This document shows positions 1 through 7,770 of a DNA stretch of 64,000 bases, piece after piece. The DNA is taken from NCBI RefSeq assembly GCF_019396345.1, contig NZ_JAHKRM010000002.1, positions 62,001-126,000 on the forward strand, written 5' to 3'. This DNA is from Nonomuraea guangzhouensis (GTDB lineage: Bacteria; Actinomycetota; Actinomycetes; Streptosporangiales; Streptosporangiaceae). Under the pieces are notes generated by a model. That model was not told the origin of the DNA. It searched no databases and saw only the letters and a list, made by a program, of their open reading frames with translations. Numbering within the stretch: the first letter of the stretch is position 1; the number at the start of each line of letters is the position of its first letter. A program made the translations under genes and the position numbers.

Positions 1-2
1 AC

Positions 3-227
3 CACCCGAACATCCTGCATGCCTCCAACCCCAACCACTCCCCCAAGCGCCGCTGCGGCCTGACCATCCGCTACATCCCGACCTCGACCCGGATCACCAG
101 CGACGAGCAGCCGTTCGTCTCCGCGCTGCTGCTCCGCGGCCGACCTGGCGCGAACGTCTACCAGCCGTTCCCGACGTACATCGAAGGCGAGCACCTGCCC
201 TTCTCCGGCTCGGGGGGCCGCGGCTAG
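3..227 (+). CDS. Phytanoyl-CoA dioxygenase-like protein, C-terminal fragment
   Basis: The reading frame runs in from the left edge and stops at TAG 225-227, so only the last 74 residues are visible. They begin HPNILHASNPN and continue with a Ser, Arg-rich stretch and IRYIP. This matches the end of PhyH-family Fe(II)/2-oxoglutarate oxygenases, where the distal iron-binding His sits in an H-x-S-x-PN context and a following Arg binds 2-oxoglutarate. The substrate cannot be told from this piece. The next gene starts 8 bases downstream on the same strand, so the two may be co-transcribed. Confidence 0.72.
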   Translation, partial: HPNILHASNPNHSPKRRCGLTIRYIPTSTRITSDEQPFVSALLLRGRPGANVYQPFPTYIEGEHLPFSGSGGRG

Positions 228-235
228 CGTTTCAC

Positions 236-1039
236 ATGCGCATCCTGCACCTGTCCGACACCCACCTCGATCGCAGCGGCGCGCCGAACGCCTTCGGCGT
301 GGACGCCACGCAGTCGTTACGCGGCCTGCTGGCCGACCTGCGGCACGTGCGCGACGTCGACGCCATCGTCATCAGCGGGGACATCGCCGATGACGGGTCA
401 CCGGAGGCGTACATCGCCGTACGCGACCTGGTGCGCGAGTTCGCCCTGGAGCGGGATGCGCCGGTGATCTACAGCACCGGAAACCATGACGAACGCGGCG
501 CCTTCACCCACATACTGGGCAGCGGGCACCTGACCCCGACCGGCACCGACCGAGCCGAAGCCGTCGTCACCTCCCCCGTGGCGGAACGCGCCGCGGTGAG
601 CCTGATCGACGGCTACCGATTCATCACGCTCGACGTCTTCCACCACCCGCCCATCACGCTGGACACCGAGCTCCAGAACGCGCTGGGCCTGCAGAACCCC
701 TCCGACCTGGCCGACGCCATACGCGGAACCGACGTACAACTCATCCTGTGCGGCCACTTCCACCTCCAGATCTTCGGTTACCTGGGGTCGGCGGCGGTCT
801 GGGTGACCCCCGGGGTGGTCAACCGCATCGACCTGACCGGCCCGGCGCGCACCGAACGGGCCGTACGAGGCGCTTCGGCGACCCTCGTACGGCTCGGCGC
901 CCCGCAATCGCCGCTCTTCCACACCCTCCACGCTCGCGACCCGCGGGTGGGCGAGACCGTCTACGAACTCGACGAGCACCAACTCGATGCCGTCATCAAG
1001 CGGCTCGGCCCGACGCGGCGGCGCTCGACGGCGGAATGA
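236..1039 (+). CDS. Calcineurin-like metallophosphoesterase (CpdA-type)
   Basis: This 267-residue protein has the full set of dinuclear metallophosphoesterase motifs: D8-x-H10, GD (about 48-49), GNHDE (82-86) and GHFH (173-176). Spacing and length fit the 3',5'-cyclic-nucleotide phosphodiesterase (CpdA/Icc) branch, but the substrate is inferred from family only. There is no signal peptide, so it should be cytoplasmic. No Shine-Dalgarno sequence precedes the ATG. A TAGCGT hexamer lies five bases upstream, so a leaderless transcript is possible. Confidence 0.85.
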   Translation: MRILHLSDTHLDRSGAPNAFGVDATQSLRGLLADLRHVRDVDAIVISGDIADDGSPEAYIAVRDLVREFALERDAPVIYSTGNHDERGAFTHILGSGHLTPTGTDRAEAVVTSPVAERAAVSLIDGYRFITLDVFHHPPITLDTELQNALGLQNPSDLADAIRGTDVQLILCGHFHLQIFGYLGSAAVWVTPGVVNRIDLTGPARTERAVRGASATLVRLGAPQSPLFHTLHARDPRVGETVYELDEHQLDAVIKRLGPTRRRSTAE

Positions 1040-1091
1040 GTACGTGCTCTAGCCTGGGCTAGGTGCCCACAGCGCCACTACTCGACCCAGG

Positions 1092-1148
1092 GGTTCACTG
1101 ATGGCACCGAAGGTGCCGCACAACTTGGAGGTTCACTGATGGCGCCGA
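1092..1148 (+). repeat. Duplicated translation-initiation segment
   Basis: A 19-base block GGTTCACTGATGGC(A/G)CCGA occurs at 1092-1110 and again at 1130-1148, 38 bases apart with one difference. Each copy contains an ATG preceded at about seven bases by a G-rich ribosome-binding sequence. The first ATG opens a 12-codon frame and the second opens the dehydrogenase gene. Confidence 0.8.
1101..1139 (+). CDS. 12-codon upstream ORF coupled to the dehydrogenase
   Basis: The first ATG of the duplicated block reads M-A-P-K-V-P-H-N-L-E-V-H and stops at TGA 1137-1139. That stop overlaps the ATG of the next gene by one base (TGATG). It has its own AGGGG ribosome-binding site. It could be a coupled leader, or simply what remains of a duplicated start. 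Expression is not proven. Confidence 0.4.
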   Translation: MAPKVPHNLEVH

Positions 1149-2092
1149 TCGTGGCGGTCACCCGACCGACTCTGCCGGGCACCGGCCTCGAACGGCTCGG
1201 CCAGTTCGCCGAGGTACGCCTCTGGCCCGACGACGTGAATCCGACACCTGACCAACTACGCGACCTCCTCACCGGCGCGGACGCGCTGCTGTGCCAGAAC
1301 TCCGACCGTGTCGACGCGGCGGTGCTCGAAGCGGGCGAGCGGCTGCGCGTGCTGGCCCTGCCGAGCGCCGGCTACGACGGCACCGACGTCGCCGCCGCGC
1401 GGGCCCGCGGCATCATCGTCACCAACACCCCGGGCGTCCTGCACGAGACCACCGCCGACCTCGCCTTCGCCCTCATCCTGATGGCGCGGCGGGGCCTGCT
1501 CGCCGCGGCGGACCGGCTCAGAACCGGCAGGTGGACCGAGACCCGGCTGGACGCCTACCTGGGTCTCGACGTGACAGGGGCGAGCCTGGGCCTCATCGGC
1601 TACGGCGAGATCGGGCAGGCCGTGGCGCGCCGGGCGGTCGGGTTCGGCATGACCGTCCAGCACACCTTGTCCCGCAAACCCGACGACGCGCTCTCCCGGG
1701 CGGTGTCCCTGGACAAGCTCCTGAGCACCAGCGATGTGGTGTCGCTGCACGTACCGCTCACCGAGCAGACCCGCCACCTCATCGGCGCGGCCGAACTCGC
1801 ATCGATGAAACCCACCGCCACCCTCGTCAACACCGCCCGCGGCGGCGTCCTCGACGAATCGGCCCTCCTCGCCGCGCTGCGGGCCGGCCGCCTCCATTCT
1901 GCGGGCCTGGACGTGTTCGACCGCGAACCACGCAACGGCGTCGGCGACCCGCTGCTGGAACACGAACGGGTGGTGGCGCTCCCGCACGTGGGCTCGGCCA
2001 CGGAGGCCACCCGGGCCCGCATGATCGACCTCGCCGTGGACAACATCATCGCCGTTCTGAACGACAAGCCACCCCTCACGCCCGTTCCCTGA
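1139..2092 (+). CDS. D-2-hydroxyacid dehydrogenase (NAD-dependent)
   Basis: The 317-residue protein is a D-isomer-specific 2-hydroxyacid dehydrogenase, interconverting 2-hydroxy and 2-oxo acids with NAD(P)H. Visible hallmarks are the Rossmann motif GYGEIG, the substrate-binding Arg in VNTARGG, the catalytic Glu in DVFDREP and the catalytic His in LPHVGS. The length is normal for the family (about 310-330). The start is the second ATG of a duplicated initiation block, preceded by TTGGAGG. Neighbours give no clue to the substrate; glyoxylate/hydroxypyruvate-like or phosphonate-like acids are possible. Confidence 0.88.
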   Translation: MAPIVAVTRPTLPGTGLERLGQFAEVRLWPDDVNPTPDQLRDLLTGADALLCQNSDRVDAAVLEAGERLRVLALPSAGYDGTDVAAARARGIIVTNTPGVLHETTADLAFALILMARRGLLAAADRLRTGRWTETRLDAYLGLDVTGASLGLIGYGEIGQAVARRAVGFGMTVQHTLSRKPDDALSRAVSLDKLLSTSDVVSLHVPLTEQTRHLIGAAELASMKPTATLVNTARGGVLDESALLAALRAGRLHSAGLDVFDREPRNGVGDPLLEHERVVALPHVGSATEATRARMIDLAVDNIIAVLNDKPPLTPVP

Positions 2093-2194
2093 CCGGTCGC
2101 TCCGGTGTGCGCTGATCGCCCGCTTCGTCTGTACGGCCCGATCGGCACACCGGAGGTCGGTCGCCATCGGTACGGGCAAGCGGCCGACCCGGCG

Positions 2195-2225
2195 TAACGA
2201 CAGATCGGCTTAACGACAGATCGGC
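2195..2225. repeat. Tandem 16-base repeat between convergent genes
   Basis: TAACGACAGATCGGC occurs at 2195-2209 and 2211-2225 in the 226-base gap between the dehydrogenase and the DUF3494 gene, which converge here. I see no strong terminator hairpin in the gap, and the function is unknown. Confidence 0.7.
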
Positions 2226-2318
2226 ACTCGCGGAGGCGACCAGCCACCGTGTCGCGCCGTACAGCGGGCTGACCTCAGCAGGCCGGGTCATCCCGCGCAT
2301 CGCGCTGAAACGGAATCG

Positions 2319-3905
2319 TCAGCCGGCCACAGGCAGATCCGTGTCGACCGGGACCGGGACGGGCGCCGGTTCGAACCTGCAGTGGTGATGGTGGCCGCAG
2401 TGGTGATGGTGATGGTGGTGGTGGCGATGACCAGGGTCCACCTCGATCCTGGTCGCCGACGACGCGGGTGTCAGGGTCTGCGTCACAGCCGGCGTCGGCG
2501 TCGGCGTGCGGGTGACCGTTGGCGTAGGCCTCGGTGTTCGCGTCACTGACGCGGTAGGCGTCGGTGTGCGGGTCACGGTTGGCCTGGTAGTCGGCGCCAA
2601 CGCTGGCGGCGCCGTGTGGACCACGTTCGGGGTCACCTTTGGAGTGACCACGGGTGTCAGCTTCGGGACGACCAGGGGCGTCACCTTCGGCGTCACCTTC
2701 GGGATCGCCAGGGGCGTCGCCATTGGAGCCACCTTCGGGGTCGCCTTGGGCGTCGCCATCGGAGCCACCTTCGGCGTCACCTTGGGTGTCGCCTTGGGTG
2801 TCACCGGGCGGATCACCGTCGGCATACCAGTCGGTGCGACCGCCAGCCCCCCATCGGGACACACCGGCGGCGCCACCAAGGGACACGCCTTCGAGGAAGC
2901 AGCCGTGGAAGCGGTCGGAGCGACCGTCGGCGCGCCACCCATCACCGCCGTCGAACCCCCAGTGGGCGTCACCATCGGACACCCCGCCGGAACCGCCTTG
3001 GAACAAGCCCCGGACGGCACCACCGGACACCCCGACGACGCCACCATCGGACAAGCCGGAGACGCCGCCACCGGACACCCTGACGACTCCGCCTTGGGAC
3101 ACGCCGGAGACGGTGCCACCGGACACCCCGACGACACCGCCATCGGACACGCCTCAGACGGCGCCATCGGTGTCACCGTGGGTTCGGGAGCGCAATTGTG
3201 TTTGATGATCGCGGTCGGGCTCACCTGCTCATTACAAGCCAGCACCCGGCCATCGACCGTCGTCCCGCTGGTCACCGAGATCGACGACAGAGCGAGGACG
3301 GTGCCGATGAAGGTGGAGTTCGTGCCCAGCGTCACCGAGCTGCCCACCTGCCAGAACACGTTACATGCCTGAGCACCACCGGTAAGGATGACCTCGCTGG
3401 CTGAGGAGGTCACGAACGTGGAGGCGATTTGGAAGATGAAGACGGCATCGGGATCGCCCTCGGCATCAAGGGTGACCGTGCCGTTCAGTTCGAGCGAGGA
3501 TGTGGACTTGTAGATGCCAGGGACGAGCGTCCTGTCGTCGAGGTCGCCTGAGACGCGGTGGGTCGGGGTTCGACGGGCTTTCTTGTAGGCGGCGGCCAAG
3601 TCGGCCTGTGCTTTGAGTGCCGCGGCGTCGGCCGCGCGCCGCGCGCCGATCAGCCGGCCCGGCGCGAGTCCGGTCACCGCGCTGCCCGGACTCACCCCCA
3701 GATCACCGGAGATGATGCTCGAACCGGCGTTCTTGACGGTAGCTCCGGTCAGGACCGCGAATTTCCCGGCGGCCGCGAAACCTACGTGTGATTCAGCGGC
3801 CTTCGCACTGGTTTGCAATGCGACCAGCGAAGCCCCGGCGAGGATGAATACGAAAGCCCCCGCCAGCAGAGAGGCCCATCGCGACCGTCCATAGTCTACT
3901 TCCAT
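2319..3905 (-). CDS. DUF3494 (ice-binding-like) surface protein with Cys-Pro repeats and His-rich tail
   Basis: The 528-residue protein starts with a hydrophobic signal/anchor segment (about 10-35). A DUF3494 domain follows (about 40-230), the beta-solenoid fold of ice-binding and adhesion proteins, with the usual FAVLTGATV, GDLGVSPG and VFIFQI blocks. Next is a run of about 100 residues with Cys-Pro dipeptides roughly every eight residues, then TPKVTPKV/APMATPK-type and TRTPTPT-type stalks. Near the C-terminus is the cluster HRHHHHHHHHCGHHHHC, followed by a Pro-rich end. There is no LPxTG sorting signal. The stalk suggests surface display and the His/Cys block suggests metal binding; both are inference. 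AGAGGAAAG precedes the ATG. The low-complexity part creates long false frames on the other strand. Confidence 0.82.
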   Translation of the reverse strand: MEVDYGRSRWASLLAGAFVFILAGASLVALQTSAKAAESHVGFAAAGKFAVLTGATVKNAGSSIISGDLGVSPGSAVTGLAPGRLIGARRAADAAALKAQADLAAAYKKARRTPTHRVSGDLDDRTLVPGIYKSTSSLELNGTVTLDAEGDPDAVFIFQIASTFVTSSASEVILTGGAQACNVFWQVGSSVTLGTNSTFIGTVLALSSISVTSGTTVDGRVLACNEQVSPTAIIKHNCAPEPTVTPMAPSEACPMAVSSGCPVAPSPACPKAESSGCPVAASPACPMVASSGCPVVPSGACSKAVPAGCPMVTPTGGSTAVMGGAPTVAPTASTAASSKACPLVAPPVCPDGGLAVAPTGMPTVIRPVTPKATPKVTPKVAPMATPKATPKVAPMATPLAIPKVTPKVTPLVVPKLTPVVTPKVTPNVVHTAPPALAPTTRPTVTRTPTPTASVTRTPRPTPTVTRTPTPTPAVTQTLTPASSATRIEVDPGHRHHHHHHHHCGHHHHCRFEPAPVPVPVDTDLPVAG

Positions 3906-4259
3906 TTAGCGAATCTTTCCTCTAGGGAGAGCGCGCCGGATACAGCCGACTGCCACAAGTGCAGAGTCCAGACCGCCCGGGCCACGGAAGTCCCCAAACA
4001 GCCGAAGATCCCTGCCTCGCAATTCGGCATGTTATCCGGGGTGATCAACGACCACCTACAGCCGACCGGCAAAAGGAAAGCAAAGCCTCTATCAGTTTTC
4101 AGCCAAGGAACAAGCCACCCGATAAACAGACTTTTCTCAAAGGGCGCCAAAAGCGCAATGACTCAGCGCGCCAAGGTCGCCGGCCATACGCAGCCTGCCA
4201 CCGTCCACCGAGGATCAGCGAATCCCTGGCAATTACGTAGGTCTCCGACCCCGTCGGGC
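3906..4259. other. AT-richer intergenic region without a convincing gene
   Basis: This 354-base stretch separates two leftward genes and has lower GC than its surroundings. Frames present on either strand lack GC3 bias, ribosome-binding sites or recognisable motifs. It contains ATCAGTT (4091-4097) and ATAAACAGACTT (4122-4133), a motif pair found again at 4956-4991. Confidence 0.5.
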
Positions 4260-4637
4260 TCAGCGGGGATCGGTGACGCAGAATTCGTTTCCCTCCGGAT
4301 CGCGCATGATCGTCCAGGTATCGAACTCGCGCACCACTGATGCGCCGTGGGTGATCAGCCGGTTGATCTCGGCACGTCGGTCGATGGCGACAACGTCGAG
4401 ATGGACGCGGTTGCCGGTGGCCTTCCGATCGGTGACCTCACTGAAGAACAAGATCGGCCCAGGGCCGTCCAGCGCCACATTCGGGTCGGTGTCGGGAGTC
4501 CGCCCGAGTCTGGCAAGTCGCTCGATCTCGGCGTCGTCGTACGGGCGAACCTGATAGCCGTCGAGCACCTCCGCCCAGAACCGTGCCAGCGCGGGTGCCC
4601 GCTCACAGTGAAACACGATCTCCCGTAACACCGCCAC
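4260..4637 (-). CDS. VOC/glyoxalase-superfamily protein
   Basis: This 125-residue protein has the vicinal-oxygen-chelate fold pattern: an N-terminal strand ending in FHCERAPALARFWAEVL, a central HLDVVAID strand, and the closing RDPEGNEFCVTD motif with its metal-site Glu. It resembles the single-domain actinobacterial glyoxalase-like group of unknown substrate, related to resistance and dioxygenase proteins. I place the start at GTG 4637 because AACGAGGGGG lies just upstream. A longer frame to 4805 adds a basic, non-homologous N-terminus. Confidence 0.8.
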   Translation of the reverse strand: MAVLREIVFHCERAPALARFWAEVLDGYQVRPYDDAEIERLARLGRTPDTDPNVALDGPGPILFFSEVTDRKATGNRVHLDVVAIDRRAEINRLITHGASVVREFDTWTIMRDPEGNEFCVTDPR

Positions 4638-4767
4638 GCGCCGCCCCCTCGTTCCTGGACCTATGCCATCCAGAGGACTGTACGTCGGATGGCGATCTTT
4701 TGGCCTACCAGTGGAGCGGCGTGAAGTCCGGGGACGGTCATTGCGGCGTCTCTTGTGCAGGTCGCCC

Positions 4768-4891
4768 TTGGACGGACGTACGGCCGTTGACCGCGACACG
4801 CGCACCCGCCCGGGCCACCCGCGATGGCCGCCCCGATGCCCTGCGTGGATCCCGTGACCAGCGCGGTCTTCCCAGTGAGATCGATGAACAT
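4768..4891 (-). pseudogene. Short-chain dehydrogenase remnant
   Basis: From ATG 4891 the leftward frame reads MFIDLTGKTALVTGSTQGIG, the classic SDR cofactor-binding N-terminus (TGxxxGIG). The next part, ARAGARVAVNGRTS, which should follow directly, lies in another frame ending near 4768. Catalytic and C-terminal regions are absent. This is a frameshifted, truncated SDR gene of about 40 codons. Confidence 0.7.
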
Positions 4892-5088
4892 ACGGCCCCT
4901 TCCCTCCGCGCGAGGGAGCATCCCAATGGCATGACCATGGCGGCCTCTATCACTTATCAGTTAAGCATCAGGTCGCCAAATAAACAGACTTGTCCTGGTC
5001 TTGCGGATACCTGATAGCCGGGAGCGCGATGACGCATGAATTAAGGTCGCCAGTGCCATACATAGACTGTCTCCTATTGGAGGTTTCC

Positions 5089-5919
5089 TTGCCTGATCGA
5101 TTTGGCGTCAACAAGCCGATCGCCTGGAGCGCGGCCTTGGCCGCCACAATGAGCTTGGCCACGGCCTGCGGAACAACCACGGCACCCCCACAGCAAGCAC
5201 CACCAGCCGCCGCGCCTCGCCAGCAAATCCTTCCGGCACCTGTGTCGGCCGAACAACTAGCGCAATTGCCGCATGCCACGACCTACGCGAAATTGCGCGG
5301 AGCACCGAAAGATGCCACGCCCTTCGCCCCGGCGAAAGGACGCGTGACGCACCCCAAGCAGCCGCAGGTGGTTTACGCCCACCCCGGCGGACCGCCGGTG
5401 GCGATATTGCCGACCAGGACGCTGGGCGGCCCGATGTGGGTCCCCGTGGTGGAGAAGCGGACAGGGTGGGTACGCGTTCTGCTGCCGAGCCGGCCGAACC
5501 GGTCAACAGGCTGGATCTATGAGGCAGGCGGCGGATTGCGGAATGCCTACAGCGCCTACGACGTACGCATCGACTTGTCCGCTCACCGGCTCAAGGTGTT
5601 CCAGTCCGCTCGCGAGGTGGGAAGGTGGAAGGTCGCCGTAGGCGCCCCGTCAACGCCCACGCCATTGGGACGGACGTTCCTGCTCGCCTCGCTGATTCCC
5701 AAGCATGCGACGTACAGCCCACGCATGCTCCCATTGGGCACGCACTCGACCGTTCTCCGCACCTTCAGCGGCGGACCCGGCACGATCGCCGTGCACGGCT
5801 GGCCGGACAGATCCGTGTTCGGCCGAGAGATCAGTCACGGTTGCGTGCGCGTCCCAGCCCCTGCCCTGCGCATCCTGTCCCGTATCCCGCTGGGCAGTTC
5901 GGTCCTCATCAAGCGATGA
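5089..5919 (+). CDS. L,D-transpeptidase (YkuD/ErfK family), exported lipoprotein-like
   Basis: The 276-residue protein ends in a YkuD domain (about 155-276) with the catalytic signature IAVHGWPD...SHGCVRV, where Cys is the nucleophile and the first His takes part in catalysis. Such enzymes make 3-3 peptidoglycan cross-links or attach proteins to peptidoglycan. The start is TTG 5089, preceded by TTGGAGG. It gives a short N-terminus with a hydrophobic segment and SLATAC-GTT, a plausible though imperfect lipobox. A Pro/Ala-rich linker and an SH3-like stretch (about 95-150) lie between. An upstream in-frame start would bury the signal peptide. Confidence 0.87.
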   Translation: MPDRFGVNKPIAWSAALAATMSLATACGTTTAPPQQAPPAAAPRQQILPAPVSAEQLAQLPHATTYAKLRGAPKDATPFAPAKGRVTHPKQPQVVYAHPGGPPVAILPTRTLGGPMWVPVVEKRTGWVRVLLPSRPNRSTGWIYEAGGGLRNAYSAYDVRIDLSAHRLKVFQSAREVGRWKVAVGAPSTPTPLGRTFLLASLIPKHATYSPRMLPLGTHSTVLRTFSGGPGTIAVHGWPDRSVFGREISHGCVRVPAPALRILSRIPLGSSVLIKR

Positions 5920-5924
5920 AAGGA

Positions 5925-5938
5925 TGCAAATATTTGCA
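5925..5938. terminator. Perfect 14-base palindrome between convergent genes
   Basis: TGCAAATATTTGCA is a perfect, AT-rich palindrome in the 24-base gap between the convergent L,D-transpeptidase and universal stress protein genes. It may mark transcript ends for both strands or be a protein site. It is too short and weak for a confident intrinsic terminator. Confidence 0.35.
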
Positions 5939-5943
5939 ATTCA

Positions 5944-6792
5944 TTAATGCCGTATCCCACTCCGGACCACGGCGAGCGGACACGGGGACTGGTGCAGCAT
6001 GGCGTGGCTGACCGAGCCCATGACCAGCCCGGCGAAGGCACCATACCCGTGCGACCCGACCACGAGCAGGTCCGCACCTTCGGCGGCCTGACGCAGCACC
6101 TCGACGGGGTGGCCGCGCACGGCCTCCTCGATCACGTCGGCATCGGGATGCGCTTCGCGATATCCCGCCAGCACCTCGCGCAGTACGAACAGCCCGCCCC
6201 GCTCAGCCCTGTCCGAAGGGTCCGCGGGCTCCGAGGCCTCGAACCCCCGCCAAGCATGGACGACCCGCAGACTCGCGCCACGCAGCCCCGCCTCGGCGAA
6301 GGCGAAGTCGAGCACCCGGCTGCGCGACTCCGGCGAGCCGTCCACCGCCGCCACCAGTTCGCCACGGGACTGGGCCGGCAGTTGCCGTACGACGACCACG
6401 TCGCACGCGGCATGCCCGGCCACCCCGTAGGCCACCGACCCCACCAGCAGCCCGCGCACTCCCCCGAGCCCGTGGCTGCCGATGACCAGCAGCTCGGCCT
6501 CCTTCGCCGCCTTGATCAGCGCGACCCGGGGATCGCCGGGCAGGAGCACCGTCGTGATGCTGATCTTCGGCTGTTCGCGGCGGGCCCGGTCCTCGGCCGC
6601 GGCCAGCACCATCTCGCCACCGTCGCGCATCCACTTGGCCACCGCCGCGTACCGGCCCGACTGGGCCTCGCAGACCCAGCCCGGCATGGCGTGCGCCACG
6701 GTCAGTGGCACCCCTCGCAGCGCGGCCTCCATGGCGGCCCATCCGGCGGCCTCGAGCCCCGCTCGCGAGCCGTCCACCCCGACGATGATCAC
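5944..6792 (-). CDS. Universal stress protein, tandem UspA domains
   Basis: The 282-residue protein contains two UspA domains (about 1-140 and 145-282). Each carries the ATP-binding pattern GSHG-x(9)-GS(V): GSHGLGGVRGLLVGS in the first and GSHGYGAFAGLVMGS in the second. Tandem ATP-binding USPs are standard members of actinobacterial hypoxia/redox regulons. The GTG start at 6792 is preceded by GAAGGGGG. A DosR/OsdR-like box lies at 6873-6887, about 80 bases upstream, and the next genes (DoxX-like, CBS, PNPOx) fit the same stress theme. Confidence 0.9.
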   Translation of the reverse strand: MIIVGVDGSRAGLEAAGWAAMEAALRGVPLTVAHAMPGWVCEAQSGRYAAVAKWMRDGGEMVLAAAEDRARREQPKISITTVLLPGDPRVALIKAAKEAELLVIGSHGLGGVRGLLVGSVAYGVAGHAACDVVVVRQLPAQSRGELVAAVDGSPESRSRVLDFAFAEAGLRGASLRVVHAWRGFEASEPADPSDRAERGGLFVLREVLAGYREAHPDADVIEEAVRGHPVEVLRQAAEGADLLVVGSHGYGAFAGLVMGSVSHAMLHQSPCPLAVVRSGIRH

Positions 6793-6872
6793 GCGTCGCC
6801 CCCTTCACACGCCCCCTTCCCATGACATCGCCCTCCGGTGAGATGGCCAAGCGCCAAACGTCCTCCCAGGTC

Positions 6873-6887
6873 AGGACCTTGGCCCCT
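6873..6887. promoter_or_regulatory. DosR/OsdR-like box upstream of the USP gene
   Basis: AGGACCTTGGCCCCT matches 10 of 12 fixed positions of GGGACTTNNGNCCCT, the core I remember for DosR/DevR-type boxes. It sits 80-95 bases before the GTG of the leftward USP gene. Confidence 0.45.
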
Positions 6888-6949
6888 TGCGCGGAGCATG
6901 CGCGACGCCCACCCTGCGGGCGAGGGTGGGCGTGGCACGGTCGGGAGAG

Positions 6950-7474
6950 CTACCGCAGGTACGGGTTGCGCTGGATGATCGGCGACCGGCCGAGTCCGAG
7001 GGTGGTTCCGGCGTTCGCGAGCGCCAGGCCGATCAGCACGATCGAGTAGATGATGTGCTCGTCCATGAACGGGTTGTTGGCCAGAGGCAGTTCGGCCGCC
7101 CACATCAGGACCAGCATGAGCGTGCCGGTGACGGCGGCGATCCGGAGGCCGACGCCCAGGATGAGCGCGGCGCCGATGCCCAGCAGGCCGAGCATGAACA
7201 GCCAGTCCACCCACGGCTGCCCGGCCAGGCCGGAGAAGAAGCCGCCGAGCGCGTTCTCGCCGGTGCCCTTGAGGAACCCGGTCGTCGGGCTGCCGCCCGA
7301 GAGCCAGGCGTTCTTGGCGGGGGTGGCGAACCCCCAGCCGAAGGTCTTGTCCAGGAACGCCCACAGGAAGATCCAGCCGATCGAGATCCGGGCGACCGCC
7401 CAGACACGGTCGACCGGGCGGAGCGCCGTCTCGCTGAGATCGGTGTTCATGACGGGGTTGGCGGCGCTGGTCAT
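6950..7474 (-). CDS. DoxX-like four-helix membrane protein
   Basis: The 174-residue protein has four hydrophobic helices, beginning RISIGWIFLWAFLDKTFG and including LGLLGIGAALILGVGLRIAAVTG. This fits the DoxX/DoxD (quinone-linked thiosulfate oxidoreductase small subunit/SURF4-like) superfamily. The biochemical role is unknown. The start is ATG 7474, with GAAAGGGGAACGTC just upstream. Two DosR-like boxes at 7564-7578 and 7610-7624 lie 90-150 bases upstream, suggesting redox or hypoxia control. Confidence 0.78.
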   Translation of the reverse strand: MTSAANPVMNTDLSETALRPVDRVWAVARISIGWIFLWAFLDKTFGWGFATPAKNAWLSGGSPTTGFLKGTGENALGGFFSGLAGQPWVDWLFMLGLLGIGAALILGVGLRIAAVTGTLMLVLMWAAELPLANNPFMDEHIIYSIVLIGLALANAGTTLGLGRSPIIQRNPYLR

Positions 7475-7563
7475 GACGTTCCCCTTTCTTTCCCTGGTTT
7501 TCTTATGGCTTGAGCACACTCCTTTCTTGGTCGCGGAGGCAGTGCCGTACGGCCCGCCGTACC

Positions 7564-7624
7564 GGGACCTTCGGCCCTGAAGCCGACGGATCACCATCCC
7601 CCCGCCGACGGGACTTACGGCCCT
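7564..7624. promoter_or_regulatory. Two DosR/OsdR-like boxes
   Basis: GGGACCTTCGGCCCT (7564-7578) and GGGACTTACGGCCCT (7610-7624) match 11 and 12 of the 12 fixed positions of GGGACTTNNGNCCCT. Their start positions are 46 bases apart. They sit upstream of the leftward DoxX-like gene and of the rightward CBS remnant. Confidence 0.6.
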
Positions 7625-7691
7625 ACCGGGCACCCGGCCCCGGAGCTGTGATGAAGGCACCGGAACCGCTCAGACACCCGAGGAGATCGCC

Positions 7692-7770
7692 ATGACCGTG
7701 ACCCTCGACGACGACAACCGCGTCACGGGCGTGGTGTCCGAGGCGGATCTGCTGGCCAAGGAGGAGTTCA
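7692..7770 (+). pseudogene. CBS-domain fragment
   Basis: A rightward ATG preceded by GAGGAGA reads MTVTLDDDNRVTGVVSEADL and LLAKEEF. This matches the second half of a CBS motif; the intact CBS gene at 7975-8631 has the equivalent VIDAERRPVGVVSEDDLLLK. It then runs into a 74-base repeat and stops. The first half of the CBS domain and everything after it are missing, so this is a truncated remnant in opposite orientation to the intact paralogue. Confidence 0.65.

Larger units (their letters stand above)
4122..4991. repeat. Direct repeats ATAAACAGACTT flanking the VOC gene and SDR remnant
   Basis: The 12-mer ATAAACAGACTT is at 4122-4133 and 4980-4991 in the same orientation. Each copy is preceded 24-31 bases upstream by ATCAGTT. 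They bracket about 0.85 kb holding the VOC gene and the SDR fragment. They may be regulatory sites or traces of a duplication or insertion. Confidence 0.45.

Noticed and set aside
2362..2385. GGTTCGAACC resembling a tRNA T-arm
   Set aside because: There is no cloverleaf around it, and it lies inside the coding tail of the DUF3494 protein.
2506..3372. Long rightward frame opposite the DUF3494 gene
   Set aside because: It is Gly/Val/Thr low-complexity, arising from the repeat region on the other strand; it has no ribosome-binding site or domain, and the leftward frame has a signal peptide and DUF3494 domain.
3896..4150. Leftward 84-codon frame upstream of the DUF3494 gene
   Set aside because: No GC3 bias, ribosome-binding site or family; it overlaps the DUF3494 start.
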